Below are positions 26,038 through 36,303 of a stretch of DNA of 64,000 nucleotides, piece by piece. The position numbers and the translations under genes were made by a program. Origin of the DNA: Gracilibacillus ureilyticus (GTDB taxonomy: Bacteria; Bacillota; Bacilli; Bacillales; Amphibacillaceae); assembly GCF_900111195.1 (NCBI RefSeq), contig NZ_FOGL01000001.1, positions 248,001-312,000 of the forward strand, in the 5' to 3' direction. The stretch's first letter is position 1. Every line of letters starts with the position of its first letter. The notes under the pieces are model-generated. The model was given only the letters and a program-made list of their open reading frames with translations. It did no database searches and was not told the origin of the DNA.

Positions 26038-28446
26038 CTATTTTAAGGAGTTTATGTTCCATATTGCACTGGCATATTCATTAATTGTTCGGTCACTGGA
26101 AAATTTACCTGAGTGCGCAATATTTATCAAACATTTGGATTGCCATTTTAATTGATCGCGAAAGGTGAGATCAATTAAATGTTGTGCTTCTACATAACTG
26201 TCAAAGTCCTTTAAGATAAAGTATGGGTCATTTGTCTGTAATAACTGAAAATATATATCTTTAAAAGAAGATGTATGATAAAGACCATCATGTAGTTGAT
26301 TTAATATAAACTGGATTCTCTGATCTGTTTGAAAGATTTCATTTGCCTGGTAATCCCCTAGGTTGTAATGCTGATATACTTCTTCGGATCGCAGACCGAA
26401 TATAAACATGTTATGTTTTCCAACTAATTGCTCCATTTCCAGGTTAGCTCCATCTAATGTACCAATCGTTAACGCACCATTCATCATCATTTTCATATTA
26501 CCAGTTCCAGAGGCTTCTTTACTCGCTGTTGAAATCTGCTCACTAACATCAGCTGCTGGAATAATTTTTTCAGCAAGGCTAACATTATAGTTTTCAAGAA
26601 ATACAACCTTTATCTTCCCCTGAATCGATAGATCATTGTTTACGATATCTGCCACTGTATGGATAAGTTTTATTATCTCTTTAGCTAAATGATAACCTGG
26701 TGCTGCTTTTGCGGCAAAAATAAATGTCCTTGGCATCACATTCAAATTAGGGTTTTCCTTAACCCGTTCATATAAATAGATGATATGAAATACATTTAAC
26801 AGTTGCCGCTTGTATTCATGGAGCCTTTTTATCTGAATATCGAATATCGACTGATCATTAACAGTAATGCCGGTCTGCTTGAAAATATACCGGGCTAAAT
26901 CCTGCTTATTAGCTAACTTTATGGCAGCTAGCTCTTTCAGAAGTTCCCGATCATTTGAATAACGAAGTAATTGGTTTAATTCACATGGCTGGTCGATCCA
27001 TACTGGACTTATAATTGAGGAAATGAATTCTGCTAATGTAGGATTTGCCATTAGTAACCAGCGTCTATGAGAGATTCCATTTGTTTTATTTTGAAATTTG
27101 CCAGGAAAAACAGAATGAAAACTCCGCATTTCTTTAGTTTTAAGTATTTCTGTATGAAGTTTTGCCACACCATTCACTCGGAAACTTGCAACAATTGCTA
27201 AACGTGCCATGTGTACGTGATCATCCGCAATAATTGCAAGCTGAGGGATTTTATGACGCAATTCAGGATGATTATAGAATATATATAGACAAAAACGTTC
27301 ATTCATTTCTTCGATAATCATGTACAGGCGTGGTACAATTTCTTGCACCATCCAGACAGGCCAAGTCTCCAATGCCTCTGACATGATCGTATGATTGGTA
27401 TAGGCGAATAAATTTTCTACAACGTTCCATGCTTCACTCCAGCTAAATTGTTCTTCATCCATCAAAATCCTCATTAATTCCGGAATAGCAAGAGTAGGGT
27501 GGGTATCATTAATTTGAATAACTACTTTTTCATATAGTAAATGATAATTTGACGAATGATTTTCTCGATAATCATTTAATATTTGCCTTAAAGATGCAGC
27601 AACTAGGAAATATTGCTGTTTAAGACGTAATTTTTTCCCTGCAATACTTGAATCATCCGGATAAAGATAGCCGGAAATCTGTTCGATTTGTTTTTCATAT
27701 TCTAAATGATCATAATAATTATCCTTTTTGGCATGATTTAGTTCGAGAACAGGTTCTGCACTCCATAGCCTTAGTGTATTTATAAATTGATTGCGGAAAC
27801 CGACAATTGGTATATCATAAGGGATAGCTCTGACTTTCTCCGTTCCGGAATATTTACAACTTAGATTTCCAGATTCATTATTATAAAGAGAGGCATTTCC
27901 TCCATATTCAATAACAACTGAGTCTTCATCTTTTCTCAATTCCCAAGGATAAATTTCCTTTAACCAATCATCAGGGAATTCTGTCTGGTAACCATTTATA
28001 ATTTTTTGTTCGAATAAACCATATCGGTATCTTATTCCGCAGCCGATACCCGGATATTTTAATGAGGCCATAGAATCCAGAAAACAGGCAGCCAGCCTGC
28101 CTAAGCCACCATTTCCCAAACCTGGATCATGTTCGGCTTCATACACCTTTTCCGGATCAAATCCTAATTCCAACAATGCATCGTTACAAACTGTTAATAA
28201 ATTGTAGTGTAACAGATTATTTTTTAATAAACTGCCGATTAAGAATTCCATAGAAATGTAATAAACACGCTTAGCCATAGATGACCGGACTTGATCAGAT
28301 GTTTGTTTCCAATCCTCTGAGATGAATTCGTTAAGAATGGAACAGACTATATAGTATATTTCTTTATAACTAGCAGCATTTGTCTCTTTCAAGGACCGCT
28401 GTTCTTCAATTTTATTGATAAACTGCTGGACCGTTAAACTTGCCAA
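26038..28446 (-). CDS. glgP: Glycogen phosphorylase
   Basis: PLP enzyme releasing glucose 1-phosphate from glycogen ends; 802 residues, full length. KRVYYISMEFLIGSLLKNNL, EHDPGLGNGGLGRLAACFLDS and the PLP-lysine segment EASGTGNMKMMMNGALTIGT near residue 650 are diagnostic. Last gene of glgBCDAP: it overlaps glgA by 13 bases, so it is co-translated with the biosynthetic genes. This couples storage with later mobilisation, as in B. subtilis where the operon is used during sporulation. No strong terminator was recognised downstream. Confidence 0.97.
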   Translation of the reverse strand: MASLTVQQFINKIEEQRSLKETNAASYKEIYYIVCSILNEFISEDWKQTSDQVRSSMAKRVYYISMEFLIGSLLKNNLLHYNLLTVCNDALLELGFDPEKVYEAEHDPGLGNGGLGRLAACFLDSMASLKYPGIGCGIRYRYGLFEQKIINGYQTEFPDDWLKEIYPWELRKDEDSVVIEYGGNASLYNNESGNLSCKYSGTEKVRAIPYDIPIVGFRNQFINTLRLWSAEPVLELNHAKKDNYYDHLEYEKQIEQISGYLYPDDSSIAGKKLRLKQQYFLVAASLRQILNDYRENHSSNYHLLYEKVVIQINDTHPTLAIPELMRILMDEEQFSWSEAWNVVENLFAYTNHTIMSEALETWPVWMVQEIVPRLYMIIEEMNERFCLYIFYNHPELRHKIPQLAIIADDHVHMARLAIVASFRVNGVAKLHTEILKTKEMRSFHSVFPGKFQNKTNGISHRRWLLMANPTLAEFISSIISPVWIDQPCELNQLLRYSNDRELLKELAAIKLANKQDLARYIFKQTGITVNDQSIFDIQIKRLHEYKRQLLNVFHIIYLYERVKENPNLNVMPRTFIFAAKAAPGYHLAKEIIKLIHTVADIVNNDLSIQGKIKVVFLENYNVSLAEKIIPAADVSEQISTASKEASGTGNMKMMMNGALTIGTLDGANLEMEQLVGKHNMFIFGLRSEEVYQHYNLGDYQANEIFQTDQRIQFILNQLHDGLYHTSSFKDIYFQLLQTNDPYFILKDFDSYVEAQHLIDLTFRDQLKWQSKCLINIAHSGKFSSDRTINEYASAIWNINSLK

Positions 28447-29900
28447 GTTTTATCACTCCTAACATTAGATGGTCCGACTCCAAGTATCTGATCATAAATC
28501 TTAACATATTGATCTCTGGATAGCTCCCAGCTAAAGGAAGACTTAGTTACATTTCGGAAGAGAGGGTACCATTTATCCTGGTCTTTAAAAATAGTAAGTG
28601 AATAACGTAATACTGCTAAAAGATCATGGGCGTTGTAATGAGAGAAACTAAATCCATTTCCTGCATGTGTATACTCATTATATGGTACTATCGTATCTTT
28701 CAACCCTCCGGTTTCTCTGACAATTGGAACTGCATTGTACTGAAGTGCAATTAACTGAGCAAGACCACAAGGTTCAAATTTGGAAGGCATCACAAAAAAA
28801 TCACCAGCAGCATATAATTGCCGTGCCAGTTTCTCATTAAACTGTAAATATGCAATCATTTTTCCCTTATGCTGTTGTTCCATTTGGTAGAAAAAATGTT
28901 CAAAGTGATATTCTCCCGTACCCAATACAATAAATTGGACATCTTCTTCTGATAAAAACTGATCTAATATCCTCTCAATAAGATGTAGACCCTTTTGTTC
29001 TACAAAACGAGTAATCATCACATACATCGGCTTATCAGGGTCAATTTCCATTTGAAATTTATGCTGAATATAAAGTTTATTTAATCTTTTTCTTGAGGAA
29101 GAGTACTGATACTTGAAACGAATGGATTGATCTGTTTTTGGATGATAGCTTTTTGTATCAATTCCATTTAGTATTCCTGAAAGGTCTTTACTTCGGTCTT
29201 GAAGACATTTGAACAACCCCTCGCCATAATATGGAGTCTTAATCTCTTCTGCGTATGTCGGACTAACAGTTGTTATTTTGTCTGCGTGATAAATCCCTGC
29301 CTTCAGGCAATTAAGTAATCCATGCCATTCCATTCCGGCAATATGCTCATCATCCAATCGAAACAAATCATGATAGGATTCTCGTAACATAATACCCTGA
29401 TATTTTAAATTGTGGATGGTGAGGACAGATTTCATCTTTGGCGTATTTGAATAAACTTTATTAAATAACAGTGATAGGGAAGCTTGCCAATCATGGGCAT
29501 GAATAATATTAGGCTGAAAATTCATGTATGGCAGGGAAGAGATCACCGCTTCGCAAAAATACACAAAACGTTCTCCATCATCTTCATAGCCGTATACATC
29601 ATCTCTTGAAAAGTAATACTCATTTTCAATAAAATAATATGTCACTTGATCAAATCTCATTATATATAAACTAGTTGGCTGTTTTCTCCAGCCAACAGAG
29701 ACATCAAATGAAGTCACTTTTACCAGTTGTTTACGCCAGTTAGTTAAAATAGATCGATATAATGGCAGGATGACACGTGTTTCAATATCATCAAGCTGGT
29801 TAAGTACAGGAGGAAGAGAACCAATGACATCTGCTAAACCACCGGTTTTCGCAAACGGAGTACATTCCGATGCTACGAATAGTACTTTTTTTTTCATCAT
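28434..29900 (-). CDS. glgA: Glycogen synthase (ADP-glucose type)
   Basis: GT5 glycosyltransferase of 488 residues adding glucose from ADP-glucose to alpha-1,4-glucan. The N-terminal KTGGLADVIGSLP is the ADP-glucose binding loop, HAHDWQASL the donor-domain signature, and SKFEPCGLAQLIALQYNAVPIVRETGGL near residue 375 holds the catalytic Glu and the STGGL-like motif. The start ATG overlaps the glgD stop (ATGATGA), giving tight coupling. Fourth gene of the operon. Confidence 0.97.
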   Translation of the reverse strand: MMKKKVLFVASECTPFAKTGGLADVIGSLPPVLNQLDDIETRVILPLYRSILTNWRKQLVKVTSFDVSVGWRKQPTSLYIMRFDQVTYYFIENEYYFSRDDVYGYEDDGERFVYFCEAVISSLPYMNFQPNIIHAHDWQASLSLLFNKVYSNTPKMKSVLTIHNLKYQGIMLRESYHDLFRLDDEHIAGMEWHGLLNCLKAGIYHADKITTVSPTYAEEIKTPYYGEGLFKCLQDRSKDLSGILNGIDTKSYHPKTDQSIRFKYQYSSSRKRLNKLYIQHKFQMEIDPDKPMYVMITRFVEQKGLHLIERILDQFLSEEDVQFIVLGTGEYHFEHFFYQMEQQHKGKMIAYLQFNEKLARQLYAAGDFFVMPSKFEPCGLAQLIALQYNAVPIVRETGGLKDTIVPYNEYTHAGNGFSFSHYNAHDLLAVLRYSLTIFKDQDKWYPLFRNVTKSSFSWELSRDQYVKIYDQILGVGPSNVRSDKTWQV

Positions 29901-31003
29901 TCCGGCACCACGGGTGTTTTATCAATTTTTCCAATTACATGCGGATCATCTGACTTGCCAATAATTATATCCTCTGTAGATAATACGGAATATTTGTCGA
30001 TAATTGCATTTTCAATATATGCCCCAGATTTGACCCTGCAATGATCCAGGATGATTGAATTCTTTATAGTAGATCCTTCTTCAACAATTACGGCTCTTGA
30101 CAGCATGCTTTTCTCCACATTACCAGCAACTTGGCAGCCACTGCTGATAATAGACTTATTTACATTGGCCGTTTTTTCAAATTTCGCAGGTTTATAATTA
30201 CTTATTTTAGTAGAAACATTTTTCCCTGGTTGGAATAGTCGAAAATAATTATTTGGATCCAGTAAAGCAATATTCTCACGGAAATAATCCACTGAAGATT
30301 CTATGAAACTGCCATAACCTTCGTGTGCAGCTGTGCGAACATTTAAAGAAGATAAATTTTCCCAAATTGTATCCACAAGGAAATTCCCTCCAACCATCTG
30401 CTTGTTAGAGTGAACTAAATCGAACAAACAAGATTTCTTTATAATAAACACCCCTGTAAAAATTGGTTCACCAGATAAATTATCAGCGATATCGGTAACA
30501 GAGTGATCAAGATCTAACTGAATAGCTAACTTTTTAGCATTGGAGGATGAGGAATATGCTGATAATAGGGTGACATCTGCCTTCTGTTCAATATGGCGTT
30601 CAATCAAGTCAAGATAATCAGTGTTTGCTATAAATGAACTTCCTGTAACTAACAGGTGGTCTGCCATGCTGCGTTCTATATAATCCCAATTATATCCAAA
30701 AAACTCTAAATCACCCAAGGAGCCATTTTCCTCCCAGAATGGAGGCAATACATACAAACCACCATGCCGTTTGTTAAGTTCCCAATCTGCTCCATTACCA
30801 ACATGGGCAATTAATGAACGATAATTTTTTCTGGCAAAGATAGCAATATTGTTAATACCCGAACGAATCAAATTAGTTAAAGAGAAGTCAATTAGCCGGT
30901 ACCGTGCCGCAAAAGGAACTGCAGCTAAGCAGCGATCTTTCGTTAACTCTGACAGGCAAGCATTATCCCCTGCCAGATTAATAATACCCATCACATTATT
31001 CAT
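29897..31003 (-). CDS. glgD: ADP-glucose pyrophosphorylase-like regulatory subunit
   Basis: A 368-residue paralogue of GlgC. It keeps the nucleotidyltransferase fold ([21 protein letters not shown]) and a left-handed beta-helix tail ([21 protein letters not shown]). The N-terminal loop reads [20 protein letters not shown] instead of the GGxGxRLxxLT of active enzymes, so it is probably non-catalytic and tunes GlgC in a heterotetramer. Four-base overlap with glgC upstream and with glgA downstream. Confidence 0.94.
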   Translation of the reverse strand: MNNVMGIINLAGDNACLSELTKDRCLAAVPFAARYRLIDFSLTNLIRSGINNIAIFARKNYRSLIAHVGNGADWELNKRHGGLYVLPPFWEENGSLGDLEFFGYNWDYIERSMADHLLVTGSSFIANTDYLDLIERHIEQKADVTLLSAYSSSSNAKKLAIQLDLDHSVTDIADNLSGEPIFTGVFIIKKSCLFDLVHSNKQMVGGNFLVDTIWENLSSLNVRTAAHEGYGSFIESSVDYFRENIALLDPNNYFRLFQPGKNVSTKISNYKPAKFEKTANVNKSIISSGCQVAGNVEKSMLSRAVIVEEGSTIKNSIILDHCRVKSGAYIENAIIDKYSVLSTEDIIIGKSDDPHVIGKIDKTPVVPE

Positions 31004-32157
31004 CGATTCAATCCACCTACTTTTTGTATTTCCTGAAAGTATTCATTCGTTAAAACGACTGGCTCTTCAGATAAAGGAACAGAAACAGTGGTAAAGTCAG
31101 GCACATTTACGCCTTCTTGCACAATAACTCTTTCTAATATTACATGATGGCCGACTCTTACACCTGGATGTAAAATTGAATTTTTCACAATAGTGTGAAT
31201 CCCGATTTGTACATCTTCGAATAATACGGAAGCCTCCACGGAACCAGAAATTACACACCCATTATTAATCAGTGACTGATTGACAGACCCAGTACTTGCA
31301 ATCAGCTGAGGCGCGAAGTTATTATCATGGGAATATGTTATCCAGTTTTTTTTATTTAATTGCAAAAGAAAGTGATCATCCAACAAATCCATATGTGCTT
31401 CCCAATAACTTTGAACCGTTCCGACATCCTTCCAGTACCCGCTGAATGGGTATGCATACAATTTCCTTTTTTTATGTAACATATAAGGCAGGATATCTTT
31501 CCCAAAATCATGGGTTGAATCTGGATTGTTATGATCATATTGCAAGAAATCTTTTAATACATCCCACTTAAAAATATAAATCCCCATGGAAGCTAGATTG
31601 CTTTTCGCAGAGAGAGGTTTCTCTTCAAAACTCGTAATCTGATAACGGTTGTTCATATTAACTATTCCAAAACGGGACGTTTCCTCCCAAGGTACTTGAA
31701 TAACAGAAATGGTAACATCCGCATTAACTGACTTATGATGATGAAGTAATTCATTGTAATCCATATGATAAATATGATCACCAGACAAAATAAGTACATA
31801 GTCCGGATCGTACCGCTCAATAAAGCGAATGTTCTTAGCTACTGCATCTGCTGTCCCTTCATACCATTTCCCGCCATCATGTTCTGTAAAAGGGGAGAGG
31901 ATGGTTAAGCCATCATCCATACGATCCAGATCCCACGATTTCCCTATACCAATGTGTTTGTGTAAAGTTAAGGGCTGATATTGCGTAAGCACTCCTACTG
32001 TATACATTTTTGATTGAACACAATTACTTAAAGTGAAGTCAATAATCCGGTATCTTCCACCAAAAGGGACTGCTGGTTTAGCTACATTTTTTGTTAATTG
32101 TCCTAGCCTTTTGCCAATTCCCCCTGCCAGAAGCATTGTGACACATTCTTTTTTCAC
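31000..32157 (-). CDS. glgC: Glucose-1-phosphate adenylyltransferase
   Basis: Makes ADP-glucose from glucose 1-phosphate and ATP, the control step of glycogen synthesis. [20 protein letters not shown] is the nucleotide loop; [26 protein letters not shown] (metal Asp) and FEEKP (sugar site) follow; the C-terminal beta-helix begins near residue 290. A longer frame runs upstream, but GTG 32157 is the likely start: AAGGAGG lies seven bases before it and the GTGA overlap with the glgB stop is a normal coupling. This gives 385 residues, near the usual size. Confidence 0.95.
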   Translation of the reverse strand: MKKECVTMLLAGGIGKRLGQLTKNVAKPAVPFGGRYRIIDFTLSNCVQSKMYTVGVLTQYQPLTLHKHIGIGKSWDLDRMDDGLTILSPFTEHDGGKWYEGTADAVAKNIRFIERYDPDYVLILSGDHIYHMDYNELLHHHKSVNADVTISVIQVPWEETSRFGIVNMNNRYQITSFEEKPLSAKSNLASMGIYIFKWDVLKDFLQYDHNNPDSTHDFGKDILPYMLHKKRKLYAYPFSGYWKDVGTVQSYWEAHMDLLDDHFLLQLNKKNWITYSHDNNFAPQLIASTGSVNQSLINNGCVISGSVEASVLFEDVQIGIHTIVKNSILHPGVRVGHHVILERVIVQEGVNVPDFTTVSVPLSEEPVVLTNEYFQEIQKVGGLNR

Positions 32158-34070
32158 TTTGTTTCCTCCTTCACAAACTCTTTCACTAATTGATAAATAC
32201 TTATTGCGAGTGGAGGGATTTTTACCCGGATATGTTGTTTGTGACAATGCCATTCTTCATTAATTGTAACTTGATTGCCGGTATTAATTTGACCTGATCC
32301 TCCATACTTACTATCATCTGAATTAAATATTTCTTTATATGTGCCAGGTAATGGCACACCAACTTTATAATTCTCATAAACATTTGGTGTAAAATGACAG
32401 ATTATAACTAGAAATTGATCTGGTTGTTTACTTATACGTTGAAACACATATATGCTATGGTCACAATTATCAGCGTCAATCCATTCAAACCCTGACTGAT
32501 CATAATCTAATTGATATAGAGGAAGGTTTTTTCTGTAAAAATGCAACAGGGATTGCAAGTATTTTTGCATCTGATTATGTAATGGATAATCTAATAGTAA
32601 CCAGTCCAGTTCGTGGTGGTCCCGCCATTCCATATATTGACCGAATTCACCACCCATGAATAAAAGCTTTTTACCAGGATGACAAAACATATAGCCATAT
32701 AATACCCGTAAATTTGCAAACTGTTGCCATTGATCACCAGGCATTTTATCTAATAAGGACTTTTTACCGTGTACTACTTCATCATGGGATAAAGGAAGGA
32801 CAAAGTTCTCACTGTAATGGTACATCATTGAAAATGATACTAAATGGTGATGCCATTTGCGATATACAGGATCATATGACATATATTCTAAAAGATCGTT
32901 CATCCATCCCATATTCCATTTATAATTAAAGCCAAGTCCGCCAGTGCTTACCGGGCTTGTGACAAGGGCCATATCCGAACTGTCTTCAGCCATCATAAAC
33001 GTATGAGGGAAATAGTGAAATATTACTTCATTTAATTTTTTAAGAAAAGCTAAAGCTTCTAAATTTACTTCCGTTCCATAACTGTTTGTTACTTTATTTA
33101 AATGTTCGGGCCGGTCAAAGTTTAGGCAAGTCATACTTGCTACAGCATCAACACGTAAACCATCCAGATGGAACTCTTTAAGCCAGTAGAGTGCATTGGA
33201 TATGAGAAAGCTCTGCACTTCCGGTCGCCCGAAATCAAATGTTAATGTTCCCCAGGTGTGTTTCTCTGCCTTATCCGGATCACAGTATTCATAAATAGGT
33301 GATCCATCAAATAACCGTAAACCTTGCTCATCTTTACAGAAATGACCAGGGACCCAATCCAGGATTACTCCGATATTCGCCTGGTGACACTGATCAATGA
33401 AGAATCTCAGATCATCAGCTGTTCCATATCTGCTCGTTGGTGCAAAATATCCGGTAATCTGGTAGCCCCAGGATAAATCATAAGGATGTTCAGCGATTGG
33501 CATTAATTCAATATGAGTAAAACCCATTTTCTTAACATATGGTATCAGCATTTCAGCCATTTCCCGGTAGCTGTAATACGTACCATCTTTTTTTAGTTTC
33601 CACGAACCAAAGTGTATTTCATATATAGAAACAGCAGATTGATAGGAAGATTGTTTTTCTTTGGATTTTTGCCAATTTTGATCATTCCATTTGTAACTGG
33701 AAGTGGAAGGGGTTAATGATGCTGTAAGTGGTCGTAACTCCATTTGAAACGCAAAGGGGTCTGCCTTTAATAATTCATGCCCATCTTTGGTTATGATTTT
33801 ATACTTGTATGGAATGCCCTCAGCCAGTGTAGTAAAAAAACCTTTCCATATACCTGTATCTGGAATGCGTTCTAATTTATAACCAGATCCAGTCCAATGA
33901 TTAAAGTCACCTGCAACTGTAACTGAAACAGCATTGGGGGCCCACACAGAAAAAAGATATCCTTTCCTGCCGTTTAGTTCATGATAGTGGCAACCAAGTG
34001 ATTGATAACTAAAGTAATTAGTACCTTGATGAAATAAATATATATCTTTATTTGTTGGTAATGTTATCAT
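32154..34070 (-). CDS. glgB: 1,4-alpha-glucan branching enzyme
   Basis: GH13 enzyme of 638 residues that introduces alpha-1,6 branches. An N-terminal CBM48 domain ([20 protein letters not shown]) precedes the barrel. [31 protein letters not shown] (nucleophile Asp), [11 protein letters not shown] (acid Glu) and [12 protein letters not shown] are the conserved regions. First gene of the glgBCDAP operon; the ribosome site is AAAGGAG. The upstream region has a sporulation-type -10 and a cre-like sequence. Confidence 0.97.
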   Translation of the reverse strand: MITLPTNKDIYLFHQGTNYFSYQSLGCHYHELNGRKGYLFSVWAPNAVSVTVAGDFNHWTGSGYKLERIPDTGIWKGFFTTLAEGIPYKYKIITKDGHELLKADPFAFQMELRPLTASLTPSTSSYKWNDQNWQKSKEKQSSYQSAVSIYEIHFGSWKLKKDGTYYSYREMAEMLIPYVKKMGFTHIELMPIAEHPYDLSWGYQITGYFAPTSRYGTADDLRFFIDQCHQANIGVILDWVPGHFCKDEQGLRLFDGSPIYEYCDPDKAEKHTWGTLTFDFGRPEVQSFLISNALYWLKEFHLDGLRVDAVASMTCLNFDRPEHLNKVTNSYGTEVNLEALAFLKKLNEVIFHYFPHTFMMAEDSSDMALVTSPVSTGGLGFNYKWNMGWMNDLLEYMSYDPVYRKWHHHLVSFSMMYHYSENFVLPLSHDEVVHGKKSLLDKMPGDQWQQFANLRVLYGYMFCHPGKKLLFMGGEFGQYMEWRDHHELDWLLLDYPLHNQMQKYLQSLLHFYRKNLPLYQLDYDQSGFEWIDADNCDHSIYVFQRISKQPDQFLVIICHFTPNVYENYKVGVPLPGTYKEIFNSDDSKYGGSGQINTGNQVTINEEWHCHKQHIRVKIPPLAISIYQLVKEFVKEETK

Positions 34071-34111
34071 GCAAACTCCTTTCCAAACTTTTCCTTTTGA
34101 CTAACTGTTAT

Positions 34112-34170
34112 TATCCTATGAACGATGAACAGCACTTTATAACCAGTCATTTTATATAAAACGTTTTCAG
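34112..34170 (-). promoter_or_regulatory. Glycogen operon control region: sporulation-type -10 and cre-like site
   Basis: Minus-strand CATAGGATA (34120-34112) fits the shared sigma-E/sigma-K -10 pattern; a TTATAA stretch 14-20 bases upstream may be a sigma-E -35. CTGAAAACGTTTTATA (34170-34155) matches the CcpA operator core except at one edge and its late C. The region is shared with the divergent repeat-protein gene, so the target of the cre is uncertain. B. subtilis glgB is under sigma-E (known). Confidence 0.4.
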
Positions 34171-34380
34171 ATGAAGATTTTTATATTTGTTCTATATAAC
34201 GAATATAATTGTTCGATAAAAAGAGAGAAACTAAGAAAAACCGCGTTTGTTCTTTATTAGGAACGATATTTCCGTTTATTTGTTTGTTTTTCGCCGAATA
34301 TCGGGTTTTATTTATAAAAACATCTATTATATACTTTATAACGTACAGATATGTACAGAAAAAAATAGGAGGGATATATT

Positions 34381-36243
34381 TTGAAAAGAAAAAACAAAAA
34401 AATCATTAATGTATTAAGCACAAGTTTCATCGTATCATCAATGTTTATTGGAGGGTTATCAGTTAGTGCAGATAGTCACTCAAATTCTCAAGACACCCTT
34501 TTTGACAATCGAGTGGACTCATATCAAAACTTTTTTGGTTCCAATTCGCAACAAAACCAGTATAGCAATAACTCAGTAGGCCAGTTCCAGATTGGGGAAA
34601 ATGCATGGAACAGCCGTCAATATTCAAGTATAAGAAATTCTTCTGGGCACTTTCAGTTTGGTTTTGGAAACAATTCCAGTCAAAGTCAAGGGTCTGTAAA
34701 TGATACATACCAGGATGCTGAGACTGAAGGTTCTTTCAATAATCAAAACCAAGGTACAAGAAATAATTCATTTGGTTTCCAATTTACTTTTGGAAGTAAC
34801 AATAATCAGCAGCAAGAATCAATGAATGGCTCAGAACAATTCCAGTCATCTAATGGTGGATTTAACGACCAGGAACAAAACCTTGATAATAATACAGAAC
34901 AAGTTTCAGGCTCTGTAGGCGGTGCAATTAATCAGGGACAAGGATCTTATAACGGTAATAGTTCATATCAGGATACAGATGGAGCTTTCAATAACCAGGA
35001 ACAGGAAGCAAATAACACAACTGACCAAAATGCCGGCGCAATTGGTGCTGTAATTGATCAAGGACAAACTAGTTCAAATGAAGTTACTGCAGGTCAGGGT
35101 TCAACTGGTGCTGTCAATGATCAGGAGCAGGAAATTGATAACAGCACAGACCAGAATGCTGGTGCAATCGGTGTTGGTATTGGACAAGGACAGGATTCAA
35201 ATAACGTTTCTAATTCCAACCAGGATACTATTGGCGGATTCAATGATCAAGAGCAGGAATTAGAAAATAACACAGACCAAAATGCCGGCGCAATTGGGGT
35301 TGGTACAGATCAGGGCCAAACTTCTTTTAATGGATCGACTTCAGATCAGGGATCTGCAGGATTATTCAATGACCAGGATCAGGAAATTGAAAATAATACT
35401 GATCAAAATGCCGGTTCAATTGGCGCAGGAAATGGTCAGTGGCAGGATTCTGCTACAGAAACAGTAACAAACCAGGGATCTGCAGGTGTATCCAATGATC
35501 AGGATCAAGAAGTAAGCAATGATACTGACCAAAACACTGGTGCAATTGGTGTGGATATTGGTCAGGGACAAGATGCTCTAAATGGCTCTGAATCAAATCA
35601 AGGAACTGTAGGTATAGATAATGATCAGGAACAAGAAGTGAACAATGATACGGAGCAGAACATTGGAGCAATTGGTGCGGATATCGATCAAGGTCAAATT
35701 TCTTATAACGGGTCTGTCTCAAACCAGGGATCTGCTGGTGTATCCAATGACCAGGAACAAGAACTGAACAATGACACGGAGCAAAATGCTGGAGCAATTG
35801 GTGTGGATATCGGTCAAGGGCAGCATTCTACAAATGAATCTTTATCAAACCAGGGTTCTTTAGGTGTTGCAAACGATCAGGAACAAGAAGTAAACAATGA
35901 CACGGAGCAAAATGCTGGAGCAATTGGTGCAGATATCGGTCAAAATCAAGATTCTTTTAATGATTCGATCTCAAATCAAGGTTCAGCTGGTGTGAATAAC
36001 GACCAGGAGCAAGAGGTAAATAACAATACAAATCAGAATGCTGGAGCAGTCGGTGAAGATATTTGCCAAAACCAGGTATCTGATAATGCATCAGAGCAAA
36101 CTCAAGTTGCTGTGGGCAGCAATAATAACCAGTCACAAAACGTCAGCAACACAACTAATCAAAACTCGAGTGCCCAAGGAACTAACATCAGCCAAAGCCA
36201 ATCATCAACAACAACTGTTGTTCAGCGTCAACGCGCTAGGTAA
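34381..36243 (+). CDS. Secreted Gln/Asn/Gly-rich protein with ten 42-residue tandem repeats
   Basis: A 620-residue protein with no recognised family. Signal peptide about 30 residues (KKIINVLSTSFIVSSMFIGG, cut near SVSA-DS). Residues 31-161 are Ser/Asn/Gln/Phe-rich with FQFGFG and FQFTFG patches. Residues 162-581 are ten exact-length 42-residue units of the type NDQEQEVNNDTEQNAGAIG + ADIGQGQDSxNGSxSNQGSAG; an eleventh degenerate unit ends in RQRAR. Each unit splits into two 21-residue halves sharing xxQxQxxxN and G..G positions. There is one Cys, in unit 10. The rhythm recalls curli-type beta-solenoids, but the motif differs. No anchor motif or LPxTG is seen. Start TTG 34381 after TAGGAGGGA. 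Confidence 0.8.
   Translation: MKRKNKKIINVLSTSFIVSSMFIGGLSVSADSHSNSQDTLFDNRVDSYQNFFGSNSQQNQYSNNSVGQFQIGENAWNSRQYSSIRNSSGHFQFGFGNNSSQSQGSVNDTYQDAETEGSFNNQNQGTRNNSFGFQFTFGSNNNQQQESMNGSEQFQSSNGGFNDQEQNLDNNTEQVSGSVGGAINQGQGSYNGNSSYQDTDGAFNNQEQEANNTTDQNAGAIGAVIDQGQTSSNEVTAGQGSTGAVNDQEQEIDNSTDQNAGAIGVGIGQGQDSNNVSNSNQDTIGGFNDQEQELENNTDQNAGAIGVGTDQGQTSFNGSTSDQGSAGLFNDQDQEIENNTDQNAGSIGAGNGQWQDSATETVTNQGSAGVSNDQDQEVSNDTDQNTGAIGVDIGQGQDALNGSESNQGTVGIDNDQEQEVNNDTEQNIGAIGADIDQGQISYNGSVSNQGSAGVSNDQEQELNNDTEQNAGAIGVDIGQGQHSTNESLSNQGSLGVANDQEQEVNNDTEQNAGAIGADIGQNQDSFNDSISNQGSAGVNNDQEQEVNNNTNQNAGAVGEDICQNQVSDNASEQTQVAVGSNNNQSQNVSNTTNQNSSAQGTNISQSQSSTTTVVQRQRAR
34864..36123 (+). repeat. Ten tandem 126-bp coding repeats
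   Basis: In-frame direct repeats of 126 bp (42 codons) with no length variation, most alike in units 6-10. Codon choice differs between units (Gln as CAG or CAA), so the array is old or under protein-level selection, not freshly amplified. Confidence 0.85.
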
Positions 36244-36251
36244 TTAAATCC

Positions 36252-36287
36252 AGCCATCTGTGTTCGTTTTTAAGAACGTAGATGGCT
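36252..36287 (+). terminator. Intercistronic stem-loop between the two repeat-region genes
   Basis: AGCCATCT (36252-36259) with AGATGGCT (36280-36287) and an inner GTTC/GAAC pair; followed by TTAAG, not a T-run. It is probably a partial terminator or processing site that lowers expression of the second gene. Confidence 0.5.
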
Positions 36288-36303
36288 TTAAGTAGGTGAT
36301 CAT

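Noticed and set aside
34864-36123. Regular repeats as a CRISPR array or VNTR-type non-coding repeat
   Set aside because: Period is 126 bp, in frame throughout, without unique spacers; they encode protein repeats. Other-frame readings inside the array are by-products of the repetition.
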